This document shows positions 44,278 to 56,820 of a stretch of DNA of 64,000 nucleotides, piece by piece; position 1 is the first letter of the stretch; each line of letters starts with the position of its first letter. The position numbers and the translations under genes are program-made. A model generated the notes under the pieces. The model was given only the letters and a program-made list of their open reading frames with translations, had not been told where the DNA came from and made no database searches. Origin of the DNA: Microbacterium sp. Root53 (GTDB taxonomy: Bacteria > Actinomycetota > Actinomycetes > Actinomycetales > Microbacteriaceae); contig NZ_LMFR01000021.1 in NCBI RefSeq assembly GCF_001426925.1, positions 1 to 64,000 of the forward strand. Direction: 5' to 3'.

Positions 44278-45414
44278 TCAGACCGCCACGTCCTCCTCGG
44301 CCCAGCCCTCGTCGAGGTAGCGCACGAGGCCCGCGACGGCTTCGCGGCCGGCCCGGTTGGCGCCCACGGTCGACTGAGACGGACCGAAGCCGATCAGGTG
44401 GACGCGCGGCTCGCCGCGCACCTGCGTGCCGCGCATCGTGATGCCGCCCAGCTCGTTGCGCAGGTACAGCGGGTCGAGGTGGCGCAGGTCGGCCTTGAAA
44501 CCCGTGGCCCACAGGATCGCGTCGAGCGGCGTGAACGAGCCGTCGGCCTCCCGCACGCCCTCGGGCTCGATCCGCGTGAACATCGGGCGGCGCACGAGGG
44601 CGCCGCGCGCCTGGGCCGCGCGCGCGTACCGCGACCAGCCGAGCCCGGTGTAGCCGACGACGCTCCCGGTGGGCCGGCCCGCCTCCACATCGGCGATGAC
44701 CTTGTCGATCGTGCTCCGACCCGTGGTCTCGGGGTCGAACTCGCCCTCGATGAAGACCGGCTCGCGGCGCGTGTACCAGAAGGTGTCGGCGACGCGGGAG
44801 ATCTCCTCGAGCTGCTGGATGGCCGAGATCCCGCCGCCCACGATCGCGACCCGCTTTCCCGCGAAGTGCTCCAGCGCGCCGTAGTCACGCGTGTGGAGCT
44901 GTCGGCCGCGGAACGTCTCCTTGCCGGGGTAGGAGGGCAGCACAGGGTTGTTCCACGTGCCGGTCGCGTTGACGAGCGCGCGGGCGGTCCACGTGCCGTG
45001 GTCGGTGCGCACGATCAGGTCGCCGGTCTCGTCGTCGTCCGCGTAGTCCACGCTGTCGACCCGCACGGGGCGGAGGATCGGGAACGCGTAGCGGTCCTCG
45101 AACTCCGCGAAGTAGCGCGGCACGGCCGTGCGGCTGGGCTCGTCGGCGTCCATGGCCGGCTGCGGCAGACCCGGCAGGTCGAAGATCCGGTTCAGGTTCG
45201 CCACGTGCAGCGACTCCCAGCGGTGCTGCCAGGCCCCGCCGGGCGCTGGGTTCGCGTCCAGCACGACGTATGTGCGCTCGCCGCCCGGGCGCTCGAGCGC
45301 GCTCTGGAAGCCCTGGCGGCGCAGGTGGTACGCGGCCGACAGCCCCGCCTGGCCCGCGCCGATCACGACGACGGTCGCCCGGCGGTCGGCGGGCATGCGG
45401 AGGGCGTCGGTCAC
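44278..45414 (-). CDS. Flavin-containing monooxygenase-like FAD/NAD(P) protein
   Basis: 378 aa. FAD site VIGAGQAGLSAAYHL (about 17-31), NAD(P) site AIVGGGISAIQQLEEI (about 185-200), and the ATGF motif WATGFKADLRHLDPL near residue 310, as in YUCCA/CzcO-like FMOs. GTG 45414 with GGGGAC upstream. It probably inserts oxygen into a small organic or sulfur/nitrogen compound; the substrate is unknown. Upstream DUF72 gene is in the same direction, 38 bp away. Confidence 0.82.
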   Translation of the reverse strand: MTDALRMPADRRATVVVIGAGQAGLSAAYHLRRQGFQSALERPGGERTYVVLDANPAPGGAWQHRWESLHVANLNRIFDLPGLPQPAMDADEPSRTAVPRYFAEFEDRYAFPILRPVRVDSVDYADDDETGDLIVRTDHGTWTARALVNATGTWNNPVLPSYPGKETFRGRQLHTRDYGALEHFAGKRVAIVGGGISAIQQLEEISRVADTFWYTRREPVFIEGEFDPETTGRSTIDKVIADVEAGRPTGSVVGYTGLGWSRYARAAQARGALVRRPMFTRIEPEGVREADGSFTPLDAILWATGFKADLRHLDPLYLRNELGGITMRGTQVRGEPRVHLIGFGPSQSTVGANRAGREAVAGLVRYLDEGWAEEDVAV

Positions 45415-45452
45415 GTCCCCATTCAACCGAATGGACCGGGCGCGCATTCCCC

Positions 45453-46313
45453 TCAGCCGGCCGGCACCGCCGCGAGCCGGGCCTCGAGCGCGACGGCGTC
45501 GTGCGGCGCGAACCCGCGGCCGTCGTTGTCGAAGTACACGTAGACGTCGCGCGGAACGCCGTCGGGACACCCTGTGCCGTCCGCCCATGCGCGCACGCGC
45601 GCAGCCCATTCGTCGAGCTCCTCCGCGGTGTACCCGCTCATGTAGAGCTCCTGCGAGCCGTGCAGCCGGACGTACACGTGATCGGACGTGACGGCGTCGA
45701 ACATCGGGAACTTCTGCGCGCTGTCGGCGACCACGAGGGCCACGTCGCGCTCCCGGAGCATCTCGGTGAACGCCGGATCCGCGAAGCTCTCCGAACGGGG
45801 CTCGATGGCGTGCCGCAGCGGGCGGTCCTCGTCGATCTCCAGCCACGTGCGCCCCGTGAGCCGGCTGTCGTGCCCGCGCGCGATCTCGAGCGCGGCGGCT
45901 GTCGTGCGCGGCAGCGAGGCCAGGAACGCGTCGAGCGTGTCGGGTTCGAACGGATGGCGCGCCGGCAGCTGCCAGAGGATGGGCCCCAGCTTCGGTCCGA
46001 GCGCGAGCGGCCCCGAAGCGAAGAAGTTCGACAGGGCGGTGCCGGCGCTGCGCAGGCGGAGCATGTGCGTGATGTAGCGCGGTCCCTTGACCGCGAACAC
46101 GAAACCGCCCGGCACGCTGTCGCGCCACCGGACGTAGCTCTCGGGGCGCTGCAGCGAGTAGAAGGAGCCGTTGATCTCGGCGCTCGACATGCGCTCGCCG
46201 ATGTACTCGAGCTCGCGCCGCTGCACCAGGCCGCGCGGGTAGAAGTCTCCGCGCCAGCTGGGGTAGCGCCAGCCGGAGACCCCCACCCGCACGAGACCCG
46301 GTGCGGTGGTCAT
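45453..46313 (-). CDS. DUF72 (YecE-type) domain protein
   Basis: 286 aa. TIM-barrel family: RVGVSGWRYPSWRGDFYP (start), EINGSFYSLQRPESYVRW, FVFAVKGPRYITHMLRL, GPILWQLP and the ending DVYVYFDNDGRG. Function unproven. The start overlaps the stop of the upstream Vms1-like gene as ATGA, so the two are co-translated. Confidence 0.88.
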   Translation of the reverse strand: MTTAPGLVRVGVSGWRYPSWRGDFYPRGLVQRRELEYIGERMSSAEINGSFYSLQRPESYVRWRDSVPGGFVFAVKGPRYITHMLRLRSAGTALSNFFASGPLALGPKLGPILWQLPARHPFEPDTLDAFLASLPRTTAAALEIARGHDSRLTGRTWLEIDEDRPLRHAIEPRSESFADPAFTEMLRERDVALVVADSAQKFPMFDAVTSDHVYVRLHGSQELYMSGYTAEELDEWAARVRAWADGTGCPDGVPRDVYVYFDNDGRGFAPHDAVALEARLAAVPAG

Positions 46314-47452
46314 CCGCCGTCCGCCCACCTCAGCGACGCGAGCGGCTCGGCCGGCGGGCGCCCGTCCCGGGGCTCGCCATCGGGCAGGTCGTCCTCGATC
46401 ACGAGCACGCGCGCGCCGCTCAGCACGGCCGCGCGGGCCAGCGCCTCGGCGGCCTGCACGGGGCCGAGCGAGCCGGCCGCGAGCTCGTCGCCGCGCTGTC
46501 GCGCGATCCACGGCTGCGTGTCGAGTGCGACCAGGGTCTCGTCGGAGTCGGCGAGACGCGCATCCAGCAGCAGCGTGTCCACGCGCGCCTGCTGCAGCGC
46601 CGCGACGACGTCGCCGAAGCCGCGCGCTCCCGACGCGCCGTGACCGGCGGCCGCGCGGTCGCGGGCCTCGGCGATCTCGGCGTCGATGCCCGCCTGCACG
46701 GCGCGCGAGACGGCGTCGTCGAGCGCGCCGTCGTCGGAGCCCTCCGCCTTGGTGTGCGCGTCGACCTCGAGGACGAGCCCCCGCGACGCGAGCGCGAGGC
46801 GCTCGAGCAGCAGCTGTCGCGCTCGCACGTCGCCTGCGACGACCACGAACCGCGGCCGCCGCTCGCGCACCAGCCGGTCGACCGCCTCGGCCACCTCGGC
46901 CTGGTTGTGCTCCCAGATGTCCTCGGAGTGGTTCTGGTATCTGCGGTGCGACCATCCGCCGGCCTGCACCTTGTTGAGGCTGTCGGTGCGGCCCTCGATC
47001 TCGGTCGTCTCGGTGTCGCGCGCGCCGCGCTGCGCCTGGCACAGGCTGAGCCGGGCGCCCTCGCGCGCGGTCTCGACGACCAGATACGGGACGACGCCCG
47101 CGCGATGCCGCAGGAGCGGCAGGATGCGGGGGAGCGGCCCGTGCTCCAGCACCTCGCCCCCGCGCCGGGCGCCGACGAAGGACTCGTCCAGGACCGCGCG
47201 GCCGCCGCGGACGAGCAGCACGCGCGTGGACGGGCTCGGCAGGCCGTCGCCCTCGTCGAGCGCCTCTGCGACGGCGCGGACGTCGTCGCCCGGCGCTCCG
47301 AGGTCGCCCAGCGTGTCGGTCACCGCGCGGCGCCGAGCCAGCTCCTCGGCCTGGGGACGCCCGCCGCGGCCGTCGACGACCACGGTCGTCCACGGCCCGG
47401 GCTCGGCGAGCAGGTCGGCCAGATCGGCGGTCTTCACGCCGGTGTCACTCAT
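46310..47452 (-). CDS. Vms1/Rv2629-like release-factor-fold protein
   Basis: 380 aa. Central loop NKVQAGGWSHRRYQNHSEDI (about 165-184) followed by WEHNQAEVAEAVDRL, then VVVAGDVRARQLLLERL, as in the Rv2629/baeRF2 group related to eukaryotic Vms1/eRF1. Vms1 releases peptides from tRNA on stalled ribosomes; the GGW/GGQ-like loop suggests a similar action here, but this is inference. ATGA overlap with the DUF72 gene and 8-bp overlap with the acidic gene upstream. Confidence 0.8.
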   Translation of the reverse strand: MSDTGVKTADLADLLAEPGPWTTVVVDGRGGRPQAEELARRRAVTDTLGDLGAPGDDVRAVAEALDEGDGLPSPSTRVLLVRGGRAVLDESFVGARRGGEVLEHGPLPRILPLLRHRAGVVPYLVVETAREGARLSLCQAQRGARDTETTEIEGRTDSLNKVQAGGWSHRRYQNHSEDIWEHNQAEVAEAVDRLVRERRPRFVVVAGDVRARQLLLERLALASRGLVLEVDAHTKAEGSDDGALDDAVSRAVQAGIDAEIAEARDRAAAGHGASGARGFGDVVAALQQARVDTLLLDARLADSDETLVALDTQPWIARQRGDELAAGSLGPVQAAEALARAAVLSGARVLVIEDDLPDGEPRDGRPPAEPLASLRWADGG

Positions 47453-47792
47453 CCGCGCCGCCCTCCTCGACCCCGCGGTCGTCGAGAAGATCCTCGGGCG
47501 CGTCCTCCTCCGAGGCGCCGCGCCGCGGCGGCTCGACGTCGTCGGCGACCGGTGCGTCCCCCACCGGCGCCTGCTCGAGCGCGCCGTCCTCGGTCTCCGC
47601 GCCGGGCGCGGTCTCGTGCCGGAACGCCCGACCGACGTCCGGCGCATCCGTGTCATCGGTCAGCGGCTCGGTCTCGCGGAACGGCTCGGCGTGCGGGGCG
47701 CCGTGTCCCTGCACCATGCCGCGCGATTCCTGCGCCAGCTGCTCGTCCGTTCGGGGACCGTGCGTGGTGTTGCCTCGCTCGGAATCGGTCAT
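47445..47792 (-). CDS. Small acidic hypothetical protein
   Basis: 115 aa, very rich in Asp, Glu, Ala, Pro and Gly with no hydrophobic segment or predicted domain; probably disordered. GGAAGGGAGC precedes ATG 47792. It is the first gene of the operon with the Vms1-like and DUF72 genes and overlaps the former by 8 bp. Possible role as a partner or tether of the Vms1-like protein is speculation. Confidence 0.7.
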   Translation of the reverse strand: MTDSERGNTTHGPRTDEQLAQESRGMVQGHGAPHAEPFRETEPLTDDTDAPDVGRAFRHETAPGAETEDGALEQAPVGDAPVADDVEPPRRGASEEDAPEDLLDDRGVEEGGADE

Positions 47793-47949
47793 GATCGTGC
47801 TCCCTTCCGGATCGGTGTGCTCCCGACCGTAGGTCGCCGGCGCATCCTGCCGAACGGGGTTGACGATGCCCCACTGCGGCGGTACGGCCGGCGATCCGCG
47901 GCCGTGCCGGTGAACCGGACACTCGTCCCCGACGTGGAACGATGGACGG

Positions 47950-50451
<2,502 letters not shown>

Positions 50452-50502
50452 GCGGAGACGAAACGGAGGCGAAACGACGGAAGCCGCCACCGCCATCCGT
50501 TC

Positions 50503-50516
50503 TGTAAGCGCTTGCA
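50503..50516. promoter_or_regulatory. LacI-type operator, upstream copy (TGTAAGCGCTTGCA)
   Basis: Near-perfect 14-bp palindrome, 172 bp before the pullulanase start and 86 bp from a second copy. Two sites in this arrangement would allow looping. Confidence 0.65.
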
Positions 50517-50588
50517 CTCCCGTCGCTCACCGATGCTCCCGCTGTGCGGGCCATCGCTGTAACGCGCGATCAGTCCGGATGTAACGCG

Positions 50589-50627
50589 TGCAAGCGCTTG
50601 CAGATCCAGCGTGCGCGTTGCTACGGT
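50589..50627 (+). promoter_or_regulatory. Pullulanase promoter with LacI-type operator
   Basis: Perfect palindrome TGCAAGCGCTTGCA (50589-50602) overlaps a -35 TTGCAG (50598-50603). After 18 nt there is a -10 TACGGT (50622-50627). The site type is that of maltose/alpha-glucoside repressors of the LacI family; the cognate regulator is not in the window. Confidence 0.7.
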
Positions 50628-50674
50628 CGCGGGGACGCCCCGCGTCGCCGTTCCCGTGCATCGATGGAGATGAC

Positions 50675-53600
50675 TTGTCGAAGACGACCCGCGCGCACCG
50701 CCGCGCCCTCGCCCTGCTGACCATCCCGGCCCTCGCGCTGTCGGGCGCCGCGGTCACGTCGCTCCCGGCCGCGGCCGCCGAGCGATCCGTCGCGCTCGTG
50801 GGCAGCCTGCAGTCCGAGCTCGGCTGCACCGAGGACTGGCAGCCCGCCTGCGCCGACACCGAGCTGCTGCCCACGGGGACCGAGGGGGTGTACGCCGCCG
50901 AGTTCGCCGTGCCGGCCGGATCGTACGAGTACAAGGTCGCCCTGAACGACACGTGGGACGAGTCCTACGGCCTCGACGGCGGCGGCGACAACATCCCGCT
51001 CACCGTGGCGGGCCCGGCGAGCCTGAGGTTCGTGTTCGACGACAACCGCAAGCGGGTGGGCGTCGAGGTGACGGGCCTTCCCGGCGAGTACACGGACGCC
51101 GACGCCGCGCTCGCGGCCGCCCCCGTGCGTCAGCCGGGCGGAGACGAGCGCTTCTACTTCGTCATGACCGACCGGTTCGCGAACGGCGACACCGCGAACG
51201 ACACGGGCGGGATCGAGGGCGACCGCTTCGCGCACGGCTTCGACCCGACCGACAAGGGCTTCTACCAGGGCGGCGACATCGCGGGCCTGCGGTCGAAGCT
51301 CGACTACATCGAGGGTCTCGGCACGACCGCGATCTGGCTCACGCCGAGCTTCGCCAACCGCCCCGTGCAGGGGACCGGCGCGAACGCGAGCGCCGGCTAC
51401 CACGGCTACTGGATCACCGACTTCACGCGGATCGACCCGCACCTCGGCACGAACGAGGAGCTCGCCACGCTGATCGACGAGGCGCACGCGCGCGGCATCA
51501 AGGTGTACTTCGACATCATCACCAACCACACCGCCGACGTGATCGACTACGCCGAGGCGCAGTACTCGTACGTCGACCAGGCGACGAGCCCGTACACCGA
51601 CGCCGACGGCAACGTGTTCGACCCCGCCGACTACGCGGGCGGCGACACGTTCCCCGCGATGGACGCGGCCACCTCCTTCCCGTACACGCCGGTCGTGACG
51701 GACGCCGAGGCCAAGACCCCGGCGTGGCTCAACGACCCGACGCTGTACCACAACCGCGGCAACTCGACCTGGAGCGGCGAGTCCGTCACCTACGGCGACT
51801 TCGACGGCCTCGACGACCTGATGACCGAGCACCCCACCGTCGTGAACGGCTTCGTCAACGTCTACCAGGACTGGATCGACCTCGGCATCGACGGCTTCCG
51901 GATCGACACCGTCAAGCACGTGAACTTCGAGTTCTGGGAGCGCTGGACCACCGAGGTCCTGGACTACGCGCATGCGCAGGGCAAGAGCGACTTCTTCATG
52001 TTCGGCGAGGTGTACGACGCCGACCCGGTCAAGCTGTCGCCCTACGTGCGCGACACCGACATGAACTCGGTCCTGGACTTCGCGTTCCAGTCGTCGGCCG
52101 TCGGATTCGCCGGCGGCAACTCCGCCAAGGGGCTGCAGGGTCTCTTCGCCGGGGATGACCGCTACACGACGCCGGACTCGTCGGCCCACGCGCTGCCGAC
52201 GTTCCTCGGCAACCACGACATGGGCCGCGTCGGCCACTTCCTGCTGAACACGGGCGAAGCGCTCGAGCGCGACGAGCTCGCTCACGAGCTGATGTTCCTC
52301 ACGCGTGGTCAGCCCGTCGTCTACTACGGCGACGAGCAGGGCTTCGCGGGCCTGGGCGGTGACAAATCCGCCCGCCAGACGCTGTTCGCGAGCCAGGTCG
52401 CCGAGTACGCGGACCAGCCCCTCGTCACGGGCGAGAACGCCGGGTCGGTCGACCGCTACGACACCGCCGCACCGCTCTACGGTCACATCTCGGCGCTCGC
52501 GGCGCTGCGCGACGAGCACAGGGCGCTCGCCACCGGCGCGCAGATCGAGCGTCACGCCGACAGCGGCGCGGGCGTCTACGCGTTCTCGCGCGTGGACCGC
52601 GACGAGAAGGTCGAGTACCTGGTGGCGGTGAACAACGCCGAGGAGGCGCGCGAGGTCACGCTGACGACGCTCACGGCCGACGCCGCATACGCCCCGGTGT
52701 ACGGCGCGGAGGCGGGCATCGCGAGCGACGCCGCGGCATCCGCGACCGTCACGGTGCCGGCCCTGAGCGCGGTCGTGTACCGCGCCGACCGCGCCGTCAC
52801 GGCCGACGCTGCGGCCCCCGCGGTCGCCGTCGCGGTGCCGGCGGCCGGTGCCGGCCTCGAGGGCCAGGCCGCGGTGTCGGCGGACGTCGAGGGCGACCGC
52901 TGGATCGAGACGAGCTTCGCGTGGCGGGTCGCGGGGGAGAGCGAGTGGCGTCCGCTCGGCACCGCCGAGGACACCACGCCGCGCGTGTTCCACGACGTCG
53001 CCGGCCTGGCCCGCGGCACCCTGGTCGAGTACCGCGCCGTCGTGACCGACGCCGCGGGGAACCGCTCGGCCGCGTCGACGTACGCGTCGGTCGGCAACGC
53101 GGTCACGCTGGCCGAGACCGAGGAGCCCGAGAACCCGATCGAGATGGTGACGGTCCCCGGCAGCCACAACTCCGAGCTCGGCTGCGCCGGCGACTGGGAC
53201 CCGGCGTGCGAGGCGGCGAAGCTCTCGCTGCGCGCCGACGGCGTGTACGAGGCGACCTTCGACCTGCCCGCGGGCGACTACGAGTACAAGATCGCGATCG
53301 ACGGCAGCTGGGCCGTGAACTACGGCGTCGGCGGCGTGCGCGACGGGGCGAACTACGCGTTCACGCACGGCGGCGGCCCGATCACCTTCGTGTTCGACCC
53401 GCGCTCGAACGCCGCGCAGTCCACGGCCGAGGGCCCCATGGTCACCGTGCCGGGAAGCTTCCAGAGCGAGATCGGCTGCGCGGGCGACTGGGCGCCGGAC
53501 TGCCTGGCCTCGCTGCTGCTCGACGGCGACCGCGACGGCGTGTACGAGCTCACCACGGATGCGATCCCCGCGGGCTCGTACGAGGCCAAGGTCGCGCACG

Positions 53601-56476
53601 GTCGCAGCTGGGCCGAGAACTACGGCGCTGACGGCGCGCGCGACGGCGCGAACATCGCATTCAGCGTGGACGACGGCACCCCGGTCGCCTTCCGATACAC
53701 GATCGCCGACCACCGGCTCGAGATCACGGCCGCGGCCCCGCCGCTGGCCGGCACGGGCGAGGAGCGCGCGCACTGGATCGACGCGGAGACCATCGCATGG
53801 CCGGCCGACCTCGGCTCGGCCGAGAGCGCGTCGTACGCGCTGCACGCGTCCGACGAGGCGGGCCTCGAGGTCGTCGACGGGCAGGTCGCGGGCGGCGAGG
53901 GCATCGCGCTTGCGGTGGTCGACGGCGGCCTCACCGAGGCGCAGCGCGAGCGCTTCCCGGCGCTCGCCGACCACCTCGCGCTGCGGATCGAGGGGCAGGA
54001 CGCCGCGGCGCTCGTGCGAGGGCAGCTCGCGGTCTCGCAGACCGCGCCCGACGGCACGCTCACGGCGTTCACGGGCGTCCAGATCCCGGGCGTGCTCGAC
54101 GACCTCTATGCGGAGGCGCTCGAGGACGTGGACCTCGGCGTGACGTTCCGCGGCAAGACCCCCACGTTCCGGCTGTGGGCGCCCACGGCGCAGACCGCGA
54201 CCCTGCTCACGTGGGAGGCGGGCGCCGACGGCGACCCGGTGCGACACGAGGCGGACTTCGACGCGGCCTCGGGCGCCTGGGAGGTGCGCGGCACGCGCGC
54301 CCTCAAGGGCGACGAGTACGCGTGGGAGGTGCGCGTCTACGCGCCGACCACCGGCGCGATCGAGACCAACGTGGTGACCGACCCCTACTCGGTCGCCCTC
54401 ACGGAGAACTCGGAGCGCTCGGTCGCGATCGACCTGCGGGACGGCGAGTGGCGCCCGCGCGCGTGGCGCGACGCCCCGGATCCGGATGTCGAGCAGGACG
54501 TGGACCGCGCGATCTACGAGCTGCACATCCGCGACTTCTCGATCACCGACGAGACGGTTCCCGAGGAGTTGCGCGGCACCTACGGGGCGTTCACGCGCGA
54601 CAGCGACGGCACGGATCAGCTGCGCCAGCTCGCGGACGCCGGCATCACGACCGTGCACCTGCTGCCCTCGTTCGACATCGCGACGATCCAGGAGGATCGC
54701 GACGCGCAGGCGACGCCCGACTGCGACCTCGCGGCGCTGCCGCCGGCATCCGACCAGCAGCAGGCCTGCGTCGGCGCGGTCGCGGGTCAGGACGGCTTCA
54801 ACTGGGGCTACGACCCGTACCACTTCACGGTGCCCGAGGGCTCGTACGCGGTCGACCCCGACGGCGGCGCGCGCGTCGCCGAGTTCCGCTCCATGGTGGG
54901 CGCGCTGCACGGTATGGGCCTCGAGGTCGTGCTGGACCAGGTGTTCAACCACACGGCGCAGTCCGGTCAGGGGGAGCGGTCGGTGCTCGACAGGGTCGTG
55001 CCGGGCTACTACCACCGCCTCAACGCGGCCGGCGCGGTCGAGAAGTCGACGTGCTGCGAGAACGTCGCCACCGAGCACGCGGCCGCCCAGAAGCTCATGG
55101 TCGACTCGGTCGTCACGTGGGCGCGCGACTACAAGGTCGACGGGTTCCGCTTCGACCTGATGGGACACCACTCGACCGCGAACATGGCGGCCGTGCGCGA
55201 GGCGCTCGACGCCCTGACCCTCGAGGACGACGGCGTCGACGGGACGACCGTGTACCTGTACGGAGAGGGCTGGGACTTCGGGGAGGTCGCGGGCGACCGG
55301 CTGTTCGAGCAGGCCAAGCAGGGCAACCTCGGCGGCACGGGCATCGGCACGTTCAACGACCGGCTGCGCGACGCGGTCCACGGCGGCAGCCCCGTCGACT
55401 CCTCGTCGACCTTCCGGCAGGGCTTCGGCACGGGCCTGGGGGTCGACCCGAACGGCGATGCGATCAACGGCTCGACCGAGCAGGCGCTCGCCGACCTCGG
55501 GCACGAGACCGACCTGGTCAAGCTGGGCCTCGCGGGCAACCTGCGCGACTACGAGCTGCGCGCGTCGAACGGCGAGGTGCTGCGCGGCGATCAGCTCGAC
55601 TACCGCGGGTCGCCCGCAGGCTACGCCGACGAGCCGGCCGAGGTCGTCAACTACGTCGACGCGCACGACAACGAGACGCTGTACGACCTGTCGGTGCTCA
55701 AGCTGCCGCGCGACACGGCCATGTCCGACCGCATCCGGATGAACACGCTGTCGCTCGCGACCGCGACGCTGTCGCAGTCCGTGTCGTTCTGGCACGCGGG
55801 CACCGAGCTGCTGCGCTCGAAGTCGCTCGACCGCAACAGCTACGACTCGGGCGACTGGTTCAACCGCATCGACTGGTCGGGGCAGGAGTCCACGTTCGGA
55901 TCGGGCCTGCCGCCCAAGGCCGACAACGGCGGCAAGTGGGGCATCATGGCGCCGCTCCTGGGCGACCCCGCGCTCAAGCCGACCGCGGACGACATCGCGA
56001 CGGCCGAGGCCGCGGCCCTTGACCTGCTGCGGGTGCGCTCGTCGGTCGACCTGCTCACGCTGGGATCGGCGGACCTCATCCACGAGAAGGTGTCGTTCCC
56101 GCAGACGGATGCCGCGGGCTCGATCGTCATGCTCGTCGACGACACGGTCGGCGCCGACGTCGACGCGGCCCTGGAGGGCGCCCTGGTGGTCTTCAACGCC
56201 TCGCCCGAGCCGCTGACCCAGGTCGTCGACGGCCTGGAGGGCCGTGGCTTCACCCTCGCGGACGCCCTCGCGGACGGCTCCGACCCGATCGTCAAGGGCA
56301 CCACGTGGGATGCCGCCACGGCGACCGTCACGGTCCCGCCGCGCACGGTCGCCGTGCTGGTCGAGCGCGGCTGGTCTGATGACACGTGTTCTCACCGGCG
56401 GCACGTCATCCGGGTGCCTGTGATGTCTCAGGACATCACAGGTCATCCGGGTGCCCGGATCGCGTGTCCCCGGTGA
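50675..56476 (+). CDS. pulA: Secreted bifunctional alpha-amylase/pullulanase
   Basis: 1933 aa from TTG 50675 (GGAGA 4 nt upstream; gives a clean signal peptide ending SLPAAAA). Order: X25-type starch module (38-130), GH13 alpha-amylase (157-705; Asp411 in GFRIDTVKH, Glu445 in FGEVYD, then NHDMGR), Ig-like linker (715-810), two more X25 modules (824-905, 922-1010), CBM48 (1149-1235), GH13 pullulanase domain (1276-1720; Asp1494 in FRFDLMGHH, Glu1531 in YGEGWD, then AHDNETL), and a C-terminal domain. Hydrolyses alpha-1,4 and alpha-1,6 bonds of starch or pullulan outside the cell. The last 30 or so residues are odd. Confidence 0.93.
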   Translation: MSKTTRAHRRALALLTIPALALSGAAVTSLPAAAAERSVALVGSLQSELGCTEDWQPACADTELLPTGTEGVYAAEFAVPAGSYEYKVALNDTWDESYGLDGGGDNIPLTVAGPASLRFVFDDNRKRVGVEVTGLPGEYTDADAALAAAPVRQPGGDERFYFVMTDRFANGDTANDTGGIEGDRFAHGFDPTDKGFYQGGDIAGLRSKLDYIEGLGTTAIWLTPSFANRPVQGTGANASAGYHGYWITDFTRIDPHLGTNEELATLIDEAHARGIKVYFDIITNHTADVIDYAEAQYSYVDQATSPYTDADGNVFDPADYAGGDTFPAMDAATSFPYTPVVTDAEAKTPAWLNDPTLYHNRGNSTWSGESVTYGDFDGLDDLMTEHPTVVNGFVNVYQDWIDLGIDGFRIDTVKHVNFEFWERWTTEVLDYAHAQGKSDFFMFGEVYDADPVKLSPYVRDTDMNSVLDFAFQSSAVGFAGGNSAKGLQGLFAGDDRYTTPDSSAHALPTFLGNHDMGRVGHFLLNTGEALERDELAHELMFLTRGQPVVYYGDEQGFAGLGGDKSARQTLFASQVAEYADQPLVTGENAGSVDRYDTAAPLYGHISALAALRDEHRALATGAQIERHADSGAGVYAFSRVDRDEKVEYLVAVNNAEEAREVTLTTLTADAAYAPVYGAEAGIASDAAASATVTVPALSAVVYRADRAVTADAAAPAVAVAVPAAGAGLEGQAAVSADVEGDRWIETSFAWRVAGESEWRPLGTAEDTTPRVFHDVAGLARGTLVEYRAVVTDAAGNRSAASTYASVGNAVTLAETEEPENPIEMVTVPGSHNSELGCAGDWDPACEAAKLSLRADGVYEATFDLPAGDYEYKIAIDGSWAVNYGVGGVRDGANYAFTHGGGPITFVFDPRSNAAQSTAEGPMVTVPGSFQSEIGCAGDWAPDCLASLLLDGDRDGVYELTTDAIPAGSYEAKVAHGRSWAENYGADGARDGANIAFSVDDGTPVAFRYTIADHRLEITAAAPPLAGTGEERAHWIDAETIAWPADLGSAESASYALHASDEAGLEVVDGQVAGGEGIALAVVDGGLTEAQRERFPALADHLALRIEGQDAAALVRGQLAVSQTAPDGTLTAFTGVQIPGVLDDLYAEALEDVDLGVTFRGKTPTFRLWAPTAQTATLLTWEAGADGDPVRHEADFDAASGAWEVRGTRALKGDEYAWEVRVYAPTTGAIETNVVTDPYSVALTENSERSVAIDLRDGEWRPRAWRDAPDPDVEQDVDRAIYELHIRDFSITDETVPEELRGTYGAFTRDSDGTDQLRQLADAGITTVHLLPSFDIATIQEDRDAQATPDCDLAALPPASDQQQACVGAVAGQDGFNWGYDPYHFTVPEGSYAVDPDGGARVAEFRSMVGALHGMGLEVVLDQVFNHTAQSGQGERSVLDRVVPGYYHRLNAAGAVEKSTCCENVATEHAAAQKLMVDSVVTWARDYKVDGFRFDLMGHHSTANMAAVREALDALTLEDDGVDGTTVYLYGEGWDFGEVAGDRLFEQAKQGNLGGTGIGTFNDRLRDAVHGGSPVDSSSTFRQGFGTGLGVDPNGDAINGSTEQALADLGHETDLVKLGLAGNLRDYELRASNGEVLRGDQLDYRGSPAGYADEPAEVVNYVDAHDNETLYDLSVLKLPRDTAMSDRIRMNTLSLATATLSQSVSFWHAGTELLRSKSLDRNSYDSGDWFNRIDWSGQESTFGSGLPPKADNGGKWGIMAPLLGDPALKPTADDIATAEAAALDLLRVRSSVDLLTLGSADLIHEKVSFPQTDAAGSIVMLVDDTVGADVDAALEGALVVFNASPEPLTQVVDGLEGRGFTLADALADGSDPIVKGTTWDAATATVTVPPRTVAVLVERGWSDDTCSHRRHVIRVPVMSQDITGHPGARIACPR

Positions 56477-56486
56477 GAACACGTGT
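56382..56486. repeat. Nested palindromic element at the 3' end of the pullulanase gene
   Basis: Outer 17-bp inverted repeat (56382-56398 with 56470-56486, ACACGTGTTCTCACCGG), inner 11-bp hairpin (56417-56427 with 56432-56442, loop TCAG), and a 14-nt direct repeat GTCATCCGGGTGCC (56405-56418 and 56442-56455) around the inner stem. The last 30 codons of the pullulanase gene lie inside it. It may act as a terminator, but its complexity and lower GC than the surroundings suggest an inserted miniature element. Confidence 0.7.
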
Positions 56487-56504
56487 TGTGAGGAGCAGGG
56501 GTGG

Positions 56505-56810
56505 TCAGCCCGCGCCGTCGGGCGCCGCCGGTGGCGGCGGGGCGGCCGGGCGGCCGCGCTCGCGCACGCGCTCGACGAGGATGCGCCAGGGGCCGCGCAG
56601 CTGGCGCTCCGCGAGCACGACCTCGTGCTTCTCGCAGCGGATCCGGTAGATGTAGCGGTCGGGCTCGGGCGGGGCGGGCGGCACGTCGTCCCACGGCATC
56701 GACTCCACGAGCTCGCGCCACGCGGCGCGGTCGGGCTGCGCCTCGACGTGCACCTCCCACGTCGCGCGGATGCCGGCGAACCCGCCGGTCCTCGAGACGG
56801 TCACCCTCAT
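56505..56810 (-). CDS. Emfourin (protealysin inhibitor)
   Basis: 101 aa. MRVTVSRTGGFAGIRATWEV, then DRYIYRIRCEKHEVVLAERQL, typical of the emfourin fold, with a Pro-rich tail. Emfourins are cytoplasmic inhibitors that block the protealysin active site through their N-terminal residues. Its gene lies 10 nt downstream of the M4 protease gene, so both are made together. Good support from family and context. Confidence 0.85.
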   Translation of the reverse strand: MRVTVSRTGGFAGIRATWEVHVEAQPDRAAWRELVESMPWDDVPPAPPEPDRYIYRIRCEKHEVVLAERQLRGPWRILVERVRERGRPAAPPPPAAPDGAG

Positions 56811-56820
56811 GCGGGCAAGG

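Noticed and set aside
50621-56482. Very long antisense open frame opposite the pullulanase gene
   Set aside because: It is rich in Arg, Val, Asp and Gly without domains, follows the third-position GC bias of the sense gene, and has no ribosome site; it is a typical high-GC shadow frame.
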